Assembly: GCF_002896555.1 (NCBI RefSeq)
Contig: NZ_MNLH01000005.1
Location: 1-64,000 of the forward strand
From: Gardnerella coleohominis
GTDB taxonomy: Bacteria; Actinomycetota; Actinomycetes; Actinomycetales; Bifidobacteriaceae
Length of the DNA stretch: 64,000 bases
Direction: 5' to 3'
Below, piece after piece: positions 37,019 through 45,605 of the stretch (its first letter is position 1; every line of letters begins with the position of its first letter). The translations under genes were made by a program, and so were the position numbers. The notes beneath the pieces are model-generated. The model worked only from the letters and a program-made list of their open reading frames with translations. It was not told the origin of the DNA and searched no databases.

Positions 37019-37897
37019 TTGGAAAATAGTGCGCGTAGCAAAAAACGCTCAGGTCTTGCCTCACTTGCATCTATCGGTTCCGATGGAAGCAACTTTTCTG
37101 TAATTGATTCCATAGGTGGTATTCGAGGAATAATCGAATCCATGCTGCCGGGCTTGCTGTTTGTTATTTGCTTTGTTGTAACAAACAATTTGCAGACAAC
37201 TGTTATTGCATCCGCTGCTCTTGCTGTTTTGCAAGTTGTGATTCGTCTTATTCAGAAGCAGTCGCTTATGGGAGTAATTAGCGGACTTGTTTCCATTGCA
37301 ATATGCCTTATTTGGGTTTGGACGAGTCATAAAGCTGGCGACTATTACATGTTGGGATTTATTACCAATGCCGTTTACAGTGTTTTTCTTGCCATATCGC
37401 TAATCGTGCGAGTGCCTGCTTTAGGGCTTGTGATTGAGTCTATTCGTAAAATGCCTACTGAAAACTTTGGTGCGTGGCTTCACGAATGGCTTGATTATAA
37501 GCCGCTTAAGCGAGCGTATATGTATGTAACAGGATTGTGGATTGCTGTTTTTGTGCTGAGGCTCGTTTTGCAAGTTCCGCTGTATTTGGTGAATAACGTT
37601 GCGTGGCTTGGTACAGTTCGATTGCTTATGGGTTTGCCGTTCTGGGCGCTCGCGATTTGGGTTTCTTACTTGATTATTGCAACGCCGTTTATGCGTCTTC
37701 ATCATAAAAATCACGAAGAAAAACAGGTTGGTGAGAAGCAGGACGAAGGTAAGCAGGTTAACGAGAAGCAGAATGAAGAAAATTCTAGCGAAGAAAAACA
37801 GAGCGAAGAAAAACAGGTTGAAGAAAATCAAAACGAAGTAAATTCTAGCGAAGAAAAACAGATTAACGAAAAGCAAAGTGAAGAAAAGCAGAACTAA
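37019..37897 (+). CDS. DUF3159 membrane protein
   Basis: A 292-residue protein with about five membrane helices. The start is TTG at 37019, with aaagga 7 nt before it. The family pattern IGGIRGIIESMLPGLLFVIC opens the membrane part. The C-terminal 60 residues are a Glu/Lys/Gln/Asn repeat (variations on EEKQVNEKQ), likely disordered or coiled coil and variable in length. Function unknown. It lies between DUF3710 and the RNA methyltransferase, with 10 nt to the latter. Confidence 0.8.
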   Translation: MENSARSKKRSGLASLASIGSDGSNFSVIDSIGGIRGIIESMLPGLLFVICFVVTNNLQTTVIASAALAVLQVVIRLIQKQSLMGVISGLVSIAICLIWVWTSHKAGDYYMLGFITNAVYSVFLAISLIVRVPALGLVIESIRKMPTENFGAWLHEWLDYKPLKRAYMYVTGLWIAVFVLRLVLQVPLYLVNNVAWLGTVRLLMGLPFWALAIWVSYLIIATPFMRLHHKNHEEKQVGEKQDEGKQVNEKQNEENSSEEKQSEEKQVEENQNEVNSSEEKQINEKQSEEKQN

Positions 37898-37907
37898 GGG
37901 GTAGTAC

Positions 37908-39323
37908 ATGCAAGTGACGATGCGAATCGAGAGATATGCGGATCAAGGAAGATGCGTAGGTCATCTTGACGGGCGCGTTGTATTCGTGCGATTTGCGCTG
38001 CCTGGTGAGCTGGTTGTTGTGCGCATGGATGAGCCGATGCGTGCAAAAGCGCACTTTTTCACCGGTGAAGTTGTAGAAGTTTTGGAGCCTAGTGCGGATC
38101 GCGTGGAGCCGCAATGGAAACTCGCTGGTCCTTTGGCTCAGGGTGGCGGAGTTGGCGGCGCGGATTTAATTCACGTTTCTTTGCCTGGGCAGATTCGTTG
38201 GAAGGCGTCCGTGATTGCAAATCAATTCCAGCGTTTAGCGCATATGGATGTTGAAGAAGGCGATGTTAACGTTGAGCGCATGCCGGGGGATGAGGAGCTT
38301 AACGGATTTAATTGGCGCACGCGCATGGAGCTGGTGGCGGATGATGAAGGCCGATTGTCTATGCGTAAGCGCGAGTCGCATGATCGCATTGCGATTGATA
38401 CTATGCCACTTGCATCCCGCGCTGTTTTAGCAGTTGCGGATTCTTTGGATTTGTGGAATCGAGAATTTGAGCCAAATTCGCAAATTCGTCTTGCTGTTCC
38501 AGAGCCTAGGGTTGAGGGTTTGGATTTTGGTGTTTCGGGTGACAAGACTGCGCTTCTTGATGCGATTGGCGAAAATTATGCGCTTATAGTAAATGATGAG
38601 CTGATTGCAGGCTCGGCTTTGTTGCGAGAGCGCGTGCGAGTTGCGGTTGATGGTGATTCATCGCGTATGCGTACTTTTGATTATGATGTTGACGCGCGCG
38701 GTTTTTGGCAGATTCATCGCGCAGCTCCAGAGCATTTGGTGGGCTACGTTTTGGGATTAGTCCGTTCTGCGCTTGGTGGGCGTAGTAAGAATACGGTTTT
38801 GTGGGATTTGTATTCTGGATCTGGTTTGTTTACGATTCCGCTTTCGACTTTGGCTAATGTTGGCGGAGATTTATCTAGTTCTGCTGGCGCTTTTGGTGCT
38901 GCTGAACCAGCTCGCGTGCTTAGCATTGAGGGTGCGCCGATTGCTGTAAAGAATGCAAGGCGAAATATTGGGCGCGCGGGTCTTAGCAGGGATGTTGTTG
39001 AAGCGCTTGAAGGTGATGTTGCGCAAACGCTTGAATCGCAGGTGTTTAAGGCGAGTAAGTCGTCTAAGATTGTGCGACGCTTTGCGCATCCTGATGTTGT
39101 TGTGTTAGATCCTCCGCGCGCTGGTGCTAAAGCTCAAGTTTGTAAGCAGATTGCGAAGTCTGGAGCAAGAAGCGTTGTGTATGTTGCTTGCGATCCGACT
39201 AGTCTTGCTCGCGATGTTGGCACGTTTAAGGAGCTTGGCTACAGCGTTCAGTCTTTGCGCGCGTTCGACATATATCCCAACACTCATCACGTCGAGAGTG
39301 TTGTATTGATGTCTAGGGCTTAA
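37908..39323 (+). CDS. TRAM-domain class I SAM-dependent RNA methyltransferase (TrmA/RlmD type)
   Basis: A 471-residue enzyme. The N-terminal TRAM domain binds RNA (MRIERYADQGRCVGHLDGR, FALPGELVVVRM). The C-terminal Rossmann domain has LWDLYSGSGLFTIPL (SAM loop), VVLDPPRAGA (catalytic region) and YVACDPTSLARDV with the nucleophilic Cys. It methylates C5 of uridine in tRNA or rRNA. The four-Cys iron-sulfur motif of RlmD is not seen. GC is higher than in its neighbours. Confidence 0.88.
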   Translation: MQVTMRIERYADQGRCVGHLDGRVVFVRFALPGELVVVRMDEPMRAKAHFFTGEVVEVLEPSADRVEPQWKLAGPLAQGGGVGGADLIHVSLPGQIRWKASVIANQFQRLAHMDVEEGDVNVERMPGDEELNGFNWRTRMELVADDEGRLSMRKRESHDRIAIDTMPLASRAVLAVADSLDLWNREFEPNSQIRLAVPEPRVEGLDFGVSGDKTALLDAIGENYALIVNDELIAGSALLRERVRVAVDGDSSRMRTFDYDVDARGFWQIHRAAPEHLVGYVLGLVRSALGGRSKNTVLWDLYSGSGLFTIPLSTLANVGGDLSSSAGAFGAAEPARVLSIEGAPIAVKNARRNIGRAGLSRDVVEALEGDVAQTLESQVFKASKSSKIVRRFAHPDVVVLDPPRAGAKAQVCKQIAKSGARSVVYVACDPTSLARDVGTFKELGYSVQSLRAFDIYPNTHHVESVVLMSRA

Positions 39324-39324
39324 T

Positions 39325-39509
39325 AGGTGGGTGCATTTTTGCCCTTATGTAGCAGGGGTTTGCGAGGGCTATCGTTAAAAGGTTTAGTGTGTGGCGGCTT
39401 TAGGCTGGGTTCTTGCGGTTTTTGAGTGTGTTTTGGCTGTATGAGGGAACATGTCTACGTTCTAGGGTCGAGTGCACAAGATGGATAACGTTAAAAAGTG
39501 CACCCACCT
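39325..39509. repeat. MITE-like element of 185 bp
   Basis: Terminal inverted repeats aggtgggtgcattttt (39325-39340) and aaaaagtgcacccacct (39493-39509) pair at 16 of 17 positions. The interior has no reading frame. It marks the border between the core block and the accessory island. Confidence 0.45.
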
Positions 39510-39797
39510 TGCACCCAGCTGGTGAAGTGGGGATATACAGTATTACAAGCATAATATAGTAAGAAATAATATGATGTTCTAAATCAAAGTTTCAGAGTAC
39601 AGAGCAATAGTTTCAGAGTTCAAAAGCAAAGCTTCATTGTATACAACACGTAATGAAGCTAGATTTCAAATTATCATGTGAAGAATCATGGAAGATATTA
39701 TCTGAAATCATAAAATCATCACCTTCAAACCTTGTATATTTTAAAACCCGCGCGACTAATCAGCTAAATCCGCTAATTTAGGAGACTTAGTAGGCTC
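39510..39797. other. intergenic before the toxin-antitoxin pair
   Basis: AT-rich with two copies of gtttcagagt (39587 and 39608 areas). No gene. The toxin frame is open only from 39777, so the missing toxin N-terminus is not here. Confidence 0.35.
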
Positions 39798-40061
39798 ATG
39801 GTCTTGCAATCTAAAGCTCGAATTAATGCGAGGCTGAGATTATGTGAAATTGCAGGTAAGCCAGTAGGTGATTTACATCCAGTTTGCAATGGTATTAGTG
39901 AACTGCGTTTCGCTTTTGGACCAGGATATCGTGTGTATTTTGCACAAAAAGGCTCAAAGTTAATGCTATTACTTGCTGGTGGGGATAAAAGTAGTCAAAG
40001 TAAAGATATTAAGCAAGCGAAGATACTTCTTGCACAGTTAATTGAGGAGAAGAAATGGTAA
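39798..40061 (+). CDS. RelE/HigB-family toxin, shortened at the N-terminus
   Basis: An 87-residue protein that matches the second half of HigB-type toxins: KARINARLRL, then ISELRFAFGPGYRVYF and LLLAGGDKSSQSKDIKQAK. Family members usually have about 20 further residues before the KARI segment (a W-x-x-L-x-D helix). Only seven more open codons, without a start codon, lie upstream of 39798, so the toxin is probably damaged. Intact relatives cut mRNA on the ribosome. The gene overlaps the antitoxin by 7 nt in the toxin-first order. Confidence 0.8.
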   Translation: MVLQSKARINARLRLCEIAGKPVGDLHPVCNGISELRFAFGPGYRVYFAQKGSKLMLLLAGGDKSSQSKDIKQAKILLAQLIEEKKW

Positions 40062-40342
40062 ATATAAGTAAATGGGATGCGAGTGAGTATCTTGAGGACG
40101 ATGATGATGTTATTGCATATCTCAATGCTGCAGCAGAACTTAACGATCCTCGCTTGTTGCAAGCTGCTATAGGTGATATTGCAAAAGCTCGAGGAATGAA
40201 AGAGATTGCTCAAAAAGCTGAGGTTGGTAGGGAAAGCCTTTATAAAAGCCTAAGACGAGATGGCAATCCTAGCTTTCAAACTATTGCGAAGGTTGTTCAA
40301 GCGTTAGGTGGACGCATTGCAATAGAACCAGCAAATGCGTGA
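40055..40342 (+). CDS. HigA-type addiction module antitoxin
   Basis: A 95-residue protein: N-terminal toxin-binding part (SKWDASEYLEDDDDVIAYLN) and a HTH (GMKEIAQKAEVGRESLYKSL, FQTIAKVVQALGG). It is of the type placed after a HigB-like killer gene. It overlaps the toxin by 7 nt. It looks intact while its partner is shortened. Confidence 0.88.
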   Translation: MVNISKWDASEYLEDDDDVIAYLNAAAELNDPRLLQAAIGDIAKARGMKEIAQKAEVGRESLYKSLRRDGNPSFQTIAKVVQALGGRIAIEPANA

Positions 40343-40350
40343 CACACACA

Positions 40351-40397
40351 GTTATCGTGGCAAAAATCGCAAATCTAGCAAAATCTGCCACGATAAC
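40351..40397. terminator. 12-bp hairpin after the toxin-antitoxin pair
   Basis: gttatcgtggca (40351-40362) pairs perfectly with tgccacgataac (40386-40397). No T run follows, so termination is uncertain; an operator is possible too. Confidence 0.5.
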
Positions 40398-40583
40398 GTG
40401 CGTCCTGTTTACAGCGTCATGCAACAATTACAATGACTGAATTGTAAGGCGTAAGACTAGAATTACATACATTTTTAATACATTTAGTATATTAAATATA
40501 TTTAGTTGATATTTGAAACAAAATGGCACTTATAGCAACAGAACAACAATTCCATATACATAAAACATCGTTTTATGATTTTA

Positions 40584-40613
40584 TTGACATCCATATAAAT
40601 TCAATAGTAGAAT
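40584..40613 (+). promoter_or_regulatory. promoter of amidase gene 1
   Basis: TTGACA (40584-40589), 18-bp spacer, TAGAAT (40608-40613). Confidence 0.6.
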
Positions 40614-40630
40614 TTCTAATGTGTTGTTTA

Positions 40631-40680
40631 GTTGCACCGTAAAGATGCATGCAACTAGCGCTTTGCTAGTTTCTTTTATC
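40631..40680 (+). promoter_or_regulatory. leader with two competing hairpins
   Basis: gttgca (40631-40636) can pair with tgcaac (40649-40654). aactagc (40653-40659) can pair with gctagtt (40665-40671), followed by tctttt. The two stems share bases at 40653-40654, so they compete: a possible attenuator before the amidase gene. No ligand is suggested. Confidence 0.4.
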
Positions 40681-40724
40681 AGTACGGTTGCTGATCATCA
40701 TGGTTAATTAGGAGAGAAGATAAG

Positions 40725-41753
40725 ATGAAAATTTGTTATAAAATGATAGCTACATGCTTTGCCTGTCTACTGATTGCTAATGGATTAGTAAATGTAGCAT
40801 ATGCCGATAATAATTCTGGCGTTACAACTCAAGAAAGTAGTTTTGTAAAAGTACGAAATTATATAGCATTCCAAGGTGAGCGTTTCAGATTACTAGATAC
40901 ATTCCAAGACCCAAATTCAGCAAAGCAAAACTTTTTATCTAAACATTTTAGTGTTATCAACAAGGCTAAGAAAAGTTATTCATTGCCTGAATTAACTGAA
41001 AAAACAGCAACAATTTATAAAAGCATTCTTTCACAAGAGGATGAAAAAAATACATTGAGAACAGACGCGACAGAATCTGTTGAATTTTTAGATTGGTATG
41101 AAAATAGATCTGAGAATGATGCAATACTTGCTGAACTTGAAAAAATAAATAAACAAATTTCTAATGGATTTCTATCTAAAGAAGAAGGCATAGAAAACGC
41201 TTATCTACTTTTGCCAACATTACCAGAAAATCATAATGATAAACCATATTACGCAGACCGTAGTTTAGGGATTAATGTTTCTGCCGCGAAAAAATATGCT
41301 GCAAAATATGCTGTAAAACCTAATCCAAAATACGGTTATAAAAAAAGAGGCTGGTGGATTTGGGAACGCGATGAAGATTGCACAAATTTTGCTTCTCAAA
41401 TTTTGTACGCCGGTGGCGTATCAATGGATATGTATAATAATCCATCTAAAGGTTGGTGGTGGAAGGCACAGAATGACACTTCTATCTCTTGGGTTAATGC
41501 TAATACTTTCAAAAATTATATGGGAAGTGGCTACAATACAAAGCATTGGAAACAGCTTGTTCATTCTGTTGCTGACGGTGATTTTATCGGCGTTGATTAT
41601 AACCAAGATGGAGAAGTTGATCATATCGGTTTCGTGTATCAAAAAGGTCGCGATGGTTTGAAGATTGCACAACATTCCACGAATTATTTAGCGTGGGATG
41701 GTGGATGGCCAAAACATGACGGAAAAGCTATTTATTATAGAGTACGTCGATAA
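40725..41753 (+). CDS. secreted amidase-domain protein (Amidase_6 type), copy 1
   Basis: A 342-residue secreted protein. Signal peptide about 1-27 (ends NVAYA). The C-terminal domain (about 185-342) has DCTNFASQIL with Cys 219 and DHIGFVY with His 300, the Cys/His pair of the papain-like amidase family PF12671. The N-terminal 150 residues are helical and family-specific. Its paralogue is at 48618-49628; each is followed by a membrane protein gene. Cell-wall peptide cutting or a toxin-like effector are both possible. The gene is more AT-rich than the paralogue. Confidence 0.75.
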   Translation: MKICYKMIATCFACLLIANGLVNVAYADNNSGVTTQESSFVKVRNYIAFQGERFRLLDTFQDPNSAKQNFLSKHFSVINKAKKSYSLPELTEKTATIYKSILSQEDEKNTLRTDATESVEFLDWYENRSENDAILAELEKINKQISNGFLSKEEGIENAYLLLPTLPENHNDKPYYADRSLGINVSAAKKYAAKYAVKPNPKYGYKKRGWWIWERDEDCTNFASQILYAGGVSMDMYNNPSKGWWWKAQNDTSISWVNANTFKNYMGSGYNTKHWKQLVHSVADGDFIGVDYNQDGEVDHIGFVYQKGRDGLKIAQHSTNYLAWDGGWPKHDGKAIYYRVRR

Positions 41754-41797
41754 ATAGTAAAATTTTGTAACATTTTCATTTAAGAAGAATGTAAATA

Positions 41798-42733
41798 ATG
41801 AATTTGCTAAAGAATATTTGTAAACGCAAGTGTGCGTGGTTATTGTTTATTCCACTTGACACTATATGCCTACTTACTCTGGCATATAGATATTTTATTA
41901 ACACATCGAATGGGTATGTTTTATATGACGGTCTTGCATGGACTAGTGTAGTAAGTCTTGTATTGTTGGTTTGCGTTATTGCATTTTGTCGCGAGCGCAA
42001 ACGCTGGATAATGTCAATAACACTAGTAGCGCTTTTCGTTATATCTACGCTTATTTGCATGTATGCGCAATCATTAGCAGAGCTATTACAAGTTCCTATG
42101 GTAAATTATGCATATTATCCCGGCTCTGAAGTAAATACAGTTCTTATATGCCTGAATTTTTGCGTACATAGTGTATTGGTTATGCTTCTTGCATTTAATA
42201 GTTATAAGACTTTCATCGAGAAAGAACAATCAGAAAATAGTGCATCTTGCAATATTGTTCCCGAGGAGAAAAAATTTAAAAATATTCATTCTTTCTGTGC
42301 AAAATATTTGTGGATTATTTTAGTAGTGATTGATGCTATAAGTATTGTATTACTTCTTCGATTTTGGTTTACAGGATTGCATGATGCAGTTAATTCAACA
42401 TTGTATAAGGCAGTACAATTGTCTGGATTTTATGTGCCAATTTGCTTTGCAATTGCTGTGTTATCTTTGCGCAAAGATTCAATGCGATGGAAAGCATTAA
42501 TACCTATTGTAATTATTATTTTTGATACATTAGGTACATTGCTATGGTCAAGTGATACAGAACTATTGTATGGGTATTCAATCAATCCATACCCTGGACC
42601 TCATATTTTCACTCTTGTTACTACGTGGAATTTCTACCTAATCACTTGTACAGCTTTTGCTTTAATGTTGCACAAATATAAGGAAAATGTACGATTAAAA
42701 TCAGTTGATAGCGTTCAAAATAAAAAAGATTAG
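41798..42733 (+). CDS. multi-pass membrane protein paired with amidase 1
   Basis: A 311-residue protein with about eight hydrophobic helices in two similar halves. Each half has three to four helices and a conserved short loop: VPMVNYAYYPGSEVNTV in the first, YGYSINPYPGPHIFT in the second. The same loop (LPVVSYAWSPGTQINTV) recurs in the smaller membrane protein after amidase 2. No known family. An immunity or export partner of the amidase is a guess based on pairing. Confidence 0.65.
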   Translation: MNLLKNICKRKCAWLLFIPLDTICLLTLAYRYFINTSNGYVLYDGLAWTSVVSLVLLVCVIAFCRERKRWIMSITLVALFVISTLICMYAQSLAELLQVPMVNYAYYPGSEVNTVLICLNFCVHSVLVMLLAFNSYKTFIEKEQSENSASCNIVPEEKKFKNIHSFCAKYLWIILVVIDAISIVLLLRFWFTGLHDAVNSTLYKAVQLSGFYVPICFAIAVLSLRKDSMRWKALIPIVIIIFDTLGTLLWSSDTELLYGYSINPYPGPHIFTLVTTWNFYLITCTAFALMLHKYKENVRLKSVDSVQNKKD

Positions 42734-42740
42734 ATGCTGA

Positions 42741-42793
42741 TTCAATCTGCGCAATAATCGCGATTGTGCCTTGCAATTATTGTGCGGATTGAA
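42741..42793. terminator. bidirectional terminator between convergent genes
   Basis: An 18-nt arm (42741-42758, ttcaatctgcgcaataat) pairs with 42776-42793 (two G-T pairs). It overlaps the 3' end of the lipoprotein gene. Confidence 0.7.
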
Positions 42794-43271
42794 TTGAAGC
42801 CTCTTGGCGAGCAACATCAAGCGCTTTATTGAATGCGTCGCTAGTCCAACTTGCTCCAGCAACAACTGAAATATGCAAATCTTTCAACGGCTTTCCAACT
42901 ATTTTACCTGGAATAGCGCCAGCAAAAGCATTCATGTGCTTTTTTGAAATCGGCGTAAACGGATGAGGAGTCATTTGCACATCGCTAATATTCCCATTTG
43001 CGACGCTTAAGCGCACATCAAAACTATCTTCTGCAACCGGACCATACGTAGCTTTGATTTTGTAATCGCCATCTTTGTAATTGCCAGTATCGGTTTTAGA
43101 CTGGTTTTTAGAATCCCCAGAATCTTCACTTTGCGCAGAAGACTGAGATTGCTGAGCGCCAGCATCGTACTTCCCTGAAGGATTACCGCCATCATCCGCG
43201 CTTTGACCAGAATTGTCAGCGAACTCATCGTTCATAGGAACAGCTTTTGGCTCTCCACAAGCGGACAACAT
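42777..43271 (-). CDS. FMN-binding-domain lipoprotein with broken signal sequence
   Basis: The C-terminal domain (about 70-155) fits FMN-binding proteins: YKIKATYGPVAEDSFDVRLSVANGNI ending early here as YGPVAEDSFDVRLSV, then the flavin-threonine-type region GASWTSDAFNKALD. A Ser/Gln/Asp-rich linker follows the lipobox LSAC. The ATG at 43271 lies inside the signal peptide. The frame continues upstream as KSCKTVAALAVIAASSA, a normal lipoprotein signal, but has no start codon before a stop at 43353. An ATG at 43335 would join this frame if one T of the T6 run at 43319-43324 were missing. So the gene is frameshifted, phase-variable, or mis-sequenced at that run. Confidence 0.65.
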   Translation of the reverse strand: MLSACGEPKAVPMNDEFADNSGQSADDGGNPSGKYDAGAQQSQSSAQSEDSGDSKNQSKTDTGNYKDGDYKIKATYGPVAEDSFDVRLSVANGNISDVQMTPHPFTPISKKHMNAFAGAIPGKIVGKPLKDLHISVVAGASWTSDAFNKALDVARQEASIQSAQ

Positions 43272-43335
43272 AGCAGATGATGCAGCTATAACAGCAAGCG
43301 CAGCAACAGTTTTGCAACTTTTTTGGATTCGACAT

Positions 43336-43576
43336 CCTTCAGGGTGGATGCCCTATATCTAGCGACTGGCTAGGATTTCGACTCCAATTTCCCTTTTTTC
43401 AAAGGTAAGATACAGAACAAGAGAATAGTTTGAACTTAGACCAGCTTTGGGCTCTTTTAGTTTCATCATGGTTTTGAGTGATGCAGACTCAACGACGTAT
43501 TCTTTGATCGCAAGTGTATCGCTTACCTCACTTCGGTCACATAAATCTAATATTGTCAGAAAGACGGGTGCATATA
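43336..43576. other. intergenic before the ABC-F gene, no gene seen
   Basis: Composition is more balanced than in the neighbours. A short inverted repeat (catcc/ggatg at 43333-43350) precedes the lipoprotein frame. Possibly the edge of a transferred segment. Confidence 0.3.
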
Positions 43577-45178
43577 TTATGCGAGTTCAGATAATCCAGA
43601 ACTGCTAAGTTCGAGCCATCTTGTGATTGAGAGGCTCTCTAAAAAGTCGCGATCATGACTTATTACTAGCAGAGCGCCTTCAAACTGCGACAGCAAATCT
43701 CTCACCTCACGGAGGCTTTGAATATCTAGACTATTAGTAGGTTCATCTAAAACAATGAGTTGTTTTGGTGGGGTAGCTAGTAGGAGCTTCGCGAGTGAAA
43801 GTCTAAACTGCTCGCCACCCGAGAGTTCAGATACAAGGCTGTCAGGCGTTGCGCTGCTAAAATCAAGCCGAGCAATGACAGCGAATACTCGTTGCCGTTC
43901 AAGGTTGGGTATCCCTTGCACAAGCTCGTCCCAGATCGTTTTTGAGTGATCAAGATGTAGTGAGTTCTGAGAGAGAATACCAATACTTTCAAGATCAGGG
44001 GTCAAAGGTTCTGCCCAAGCCGGACCAGAGCACCTCAAGGAGCTATTGTTAATGCTTGCTATGAGGCGCGACTTTCCAACACCGTTAGCACCAACAAGTG
44101 CAACGCGATCGTCACCACCGATAATGGTTTGCCAGCCAGTGCATGAAGACAAACATATAATCTGACGCCTACTGCCCTCTTGATCTGACAGCAAACCGTC
44201 GAGACGCATAGTATGTTCTTTTTCGATGTTATTTTTTGCGGCCAATTCGGTCTCAGCGGCATCTTGGCGTTTCTCTGTTAACTGTGATCGTTGTCTGCTT
44301 AAGGTACCCTCAGACTTACTTTTGAGACCGTTCATAGACATTTTAGAGCCGCGCTTCTGAATCGATGCACGTTGATTACCGTTCCTACGAATTGATTGCC
44401 GTTGCTCTAATTCTCTAAGAGAACTTTTCAGCCTTTTTACCTCTTTTCGCGCTTTGTTAAGCTCGTGAGTGGCCTCAGCTCGCCTATTCTTTACATGGTT
44501 CAAGTAATCAGCGAAGGATCCATCTATCTGAGTCAATCTACCATCACGGATTTCCCAAATCTTGTCAAAGCAATCCATGATATTTCGATCATGTGTTGCC
44601 ACGATAAGGGTGTATTTAAAGTCGGCAATAAAGCGCACCAGCCGCTCTCTTCCAGCGAAATCAAGGTTATTCGATGGTTCATCAAGCAAACAGATTCTCG
44701 GCTTGGCAATCTGAGCTCGCGCTAACCCCAAGTTCGCGAACTCACCACCAGAGATTTCTGAGATCAACCGTGAATACTCTAGTTGTGGGAACCATTCTTC
44801 TTTAACAGACTCAAGCAGGCTCGCAAGTTCCCATTTATCACTTAAATACGCTAAGTCCTCCTCATTATAATTACCTTCCTCAAGTCTTTCGGAAGACCTC
44901 AAGAACCACTCAACACCAAGAAACTCGGCAACCGTGCGATTATCATCAGGGCTACGATTCTGTGCCATGAAATACGGTGCGGATCCTAGGACTACGGAGC
45001 CATGAGATGGAGAAATCGTGCCTGCGATGATACGCAAGAGCGTTGACTTGCCACTTCCATTATCACCGACAACTGCGATACGTGTATTAGAAACATGGCT
45101 TGAGATGTCGTTCAATACGAGCACATCTCCATCAAAACTGTGACTCACGCCATTCAAACGTACAGCACTCTGATCCAT
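43577..45178 (-). CDS. ABC-F ATPase, antibiotic-resistance type (ribosomal protection)
   Basis: A 533-residue soluble protein with two ABC domains and no membrane part. First: GDNGSGKSTLLR, ISGGEFANLGLARA, CLLDEPSNNLD. Second: GANGVGKSRLIA, LSGGEQFRLSLAKL, IVLDEPTNSLD. Between them is a basic linker (about 230-330) rich in Arg, Lys and Gln, longer than in housekeeping ABC-F proteins. Resistance ABC-Fs displace antibiotics from the ribosome with this linker. It lies 33 nt after a truncated methyltransferase gene, probably as one operon. GC is higher than in the window average, which points to transfer. The drug class cannot be told. Confidence 0.8.
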   Translation of the reverse strand: MDQSAVRLNGVSHSFDGDVLVLNDISSHVSNTRIAVVGDNGSGKSTLLRIIAGTISPSHGSVVLGSAPYFMAQNRSPDDNRTVAEFLGVEWFLRSSERLEEGNYNEEDLAYLSDKWELASLLESVKEEWFPQLEYSRLISEISGGEFANLGLARAQIAKPRICLLDEPSNNLDFAGRERLVRFIADFKYTLIVATHDRNIMDCFDKIWEIRDGRLTQIDGSFADYLNHVKNRRAEATHELNKARKEVKRLKSSLRELEQRQSIRRNGNQRASIQKRGSKMSMNGLKSKSEGTLSRQRSQLTEKRQDAAETELAAKNNIEKEHTMRLDGLLSDQEGSRRQIICLSSCTGWQTIIGGDDRVALVGANGVGKSRLIASINNSSLRCSGPAWAEPLTPDLESIGILSQNSLHLDHSKTIWDELVQGIPNLERQRVFAVIARLDFSSATPDSLVSELSGGEQFRLSLAKLLLATPPKQLIVLDEPTNSLDIQSLREVRDLLSQFEGALLVISHDRDFLESLSITRWLELSSSGLSELA

Positions 45179-45211
45179 ATTCTTACCTCACAGAGAAATA
45201 ATAAAGATGAA

Positions 45212-45586
45212 TTAAGGTCGTGCTATTAAGGAAAAGCGCATCGGACTTTCTGTAACATGCTCACAGTCTGTGAAACCCGCAGCTAGAACAAGTGACCGAA
45301 CATCTTCAGGTTCTCTGACCCGTCCTTGAACAGCACAAGCTAGCGCCAGTTTGCCTATAGCATCAACATGTGATGAAGAAGAAAATCTGATCGCCTCGGA
45401 GATAACCAAGTTCGCCCTAGATTGGCGAATCGATCGAAGAATATTTCTTAGTATTTTTGTACAACAGTCATCATCCCAATCAGCTAAAATCGAATCCAAC
45501 AGAACGACATCTACGCTCGGAAGACTGTCGTGGAAAAAGTCCAGTGGCATAAACTCAATGGTTTTATTGGCTTCAATTCCGTATAT
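45212..45586 (-). pseudogene. truncated O-methyltransferase (C-terminal part)
   Basis: The frame is open from 45586. It carries the end of the SAM-binding domain of plant-type/actinobacterial O-methyltransferases: IEFMPLDFFHDSLPSVDVVL, LDSILADWDDD, then LVISEAIRF. The N-terminal two thirds are absent. A 14-nt direct repeat tatttagtttttac (45584-45597 and 45604-45617) lies exactly at the break, so a deletion or insertion by short homology made the truncation. Such enzymes are common in antibiotic pathways, which fits the ABC-F gene next to it. Confidence 0.7.
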
Positions 45587-45605
45587 TTAGTTTTTACCTG
45601 TCTAT

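Noticed and set aside
37421..37909. Phe/Leu-rich minus-strand frame opposite the DUF3159 gene
   Set aside because: Antisense of the Glu/Lys repeat; no start signal.
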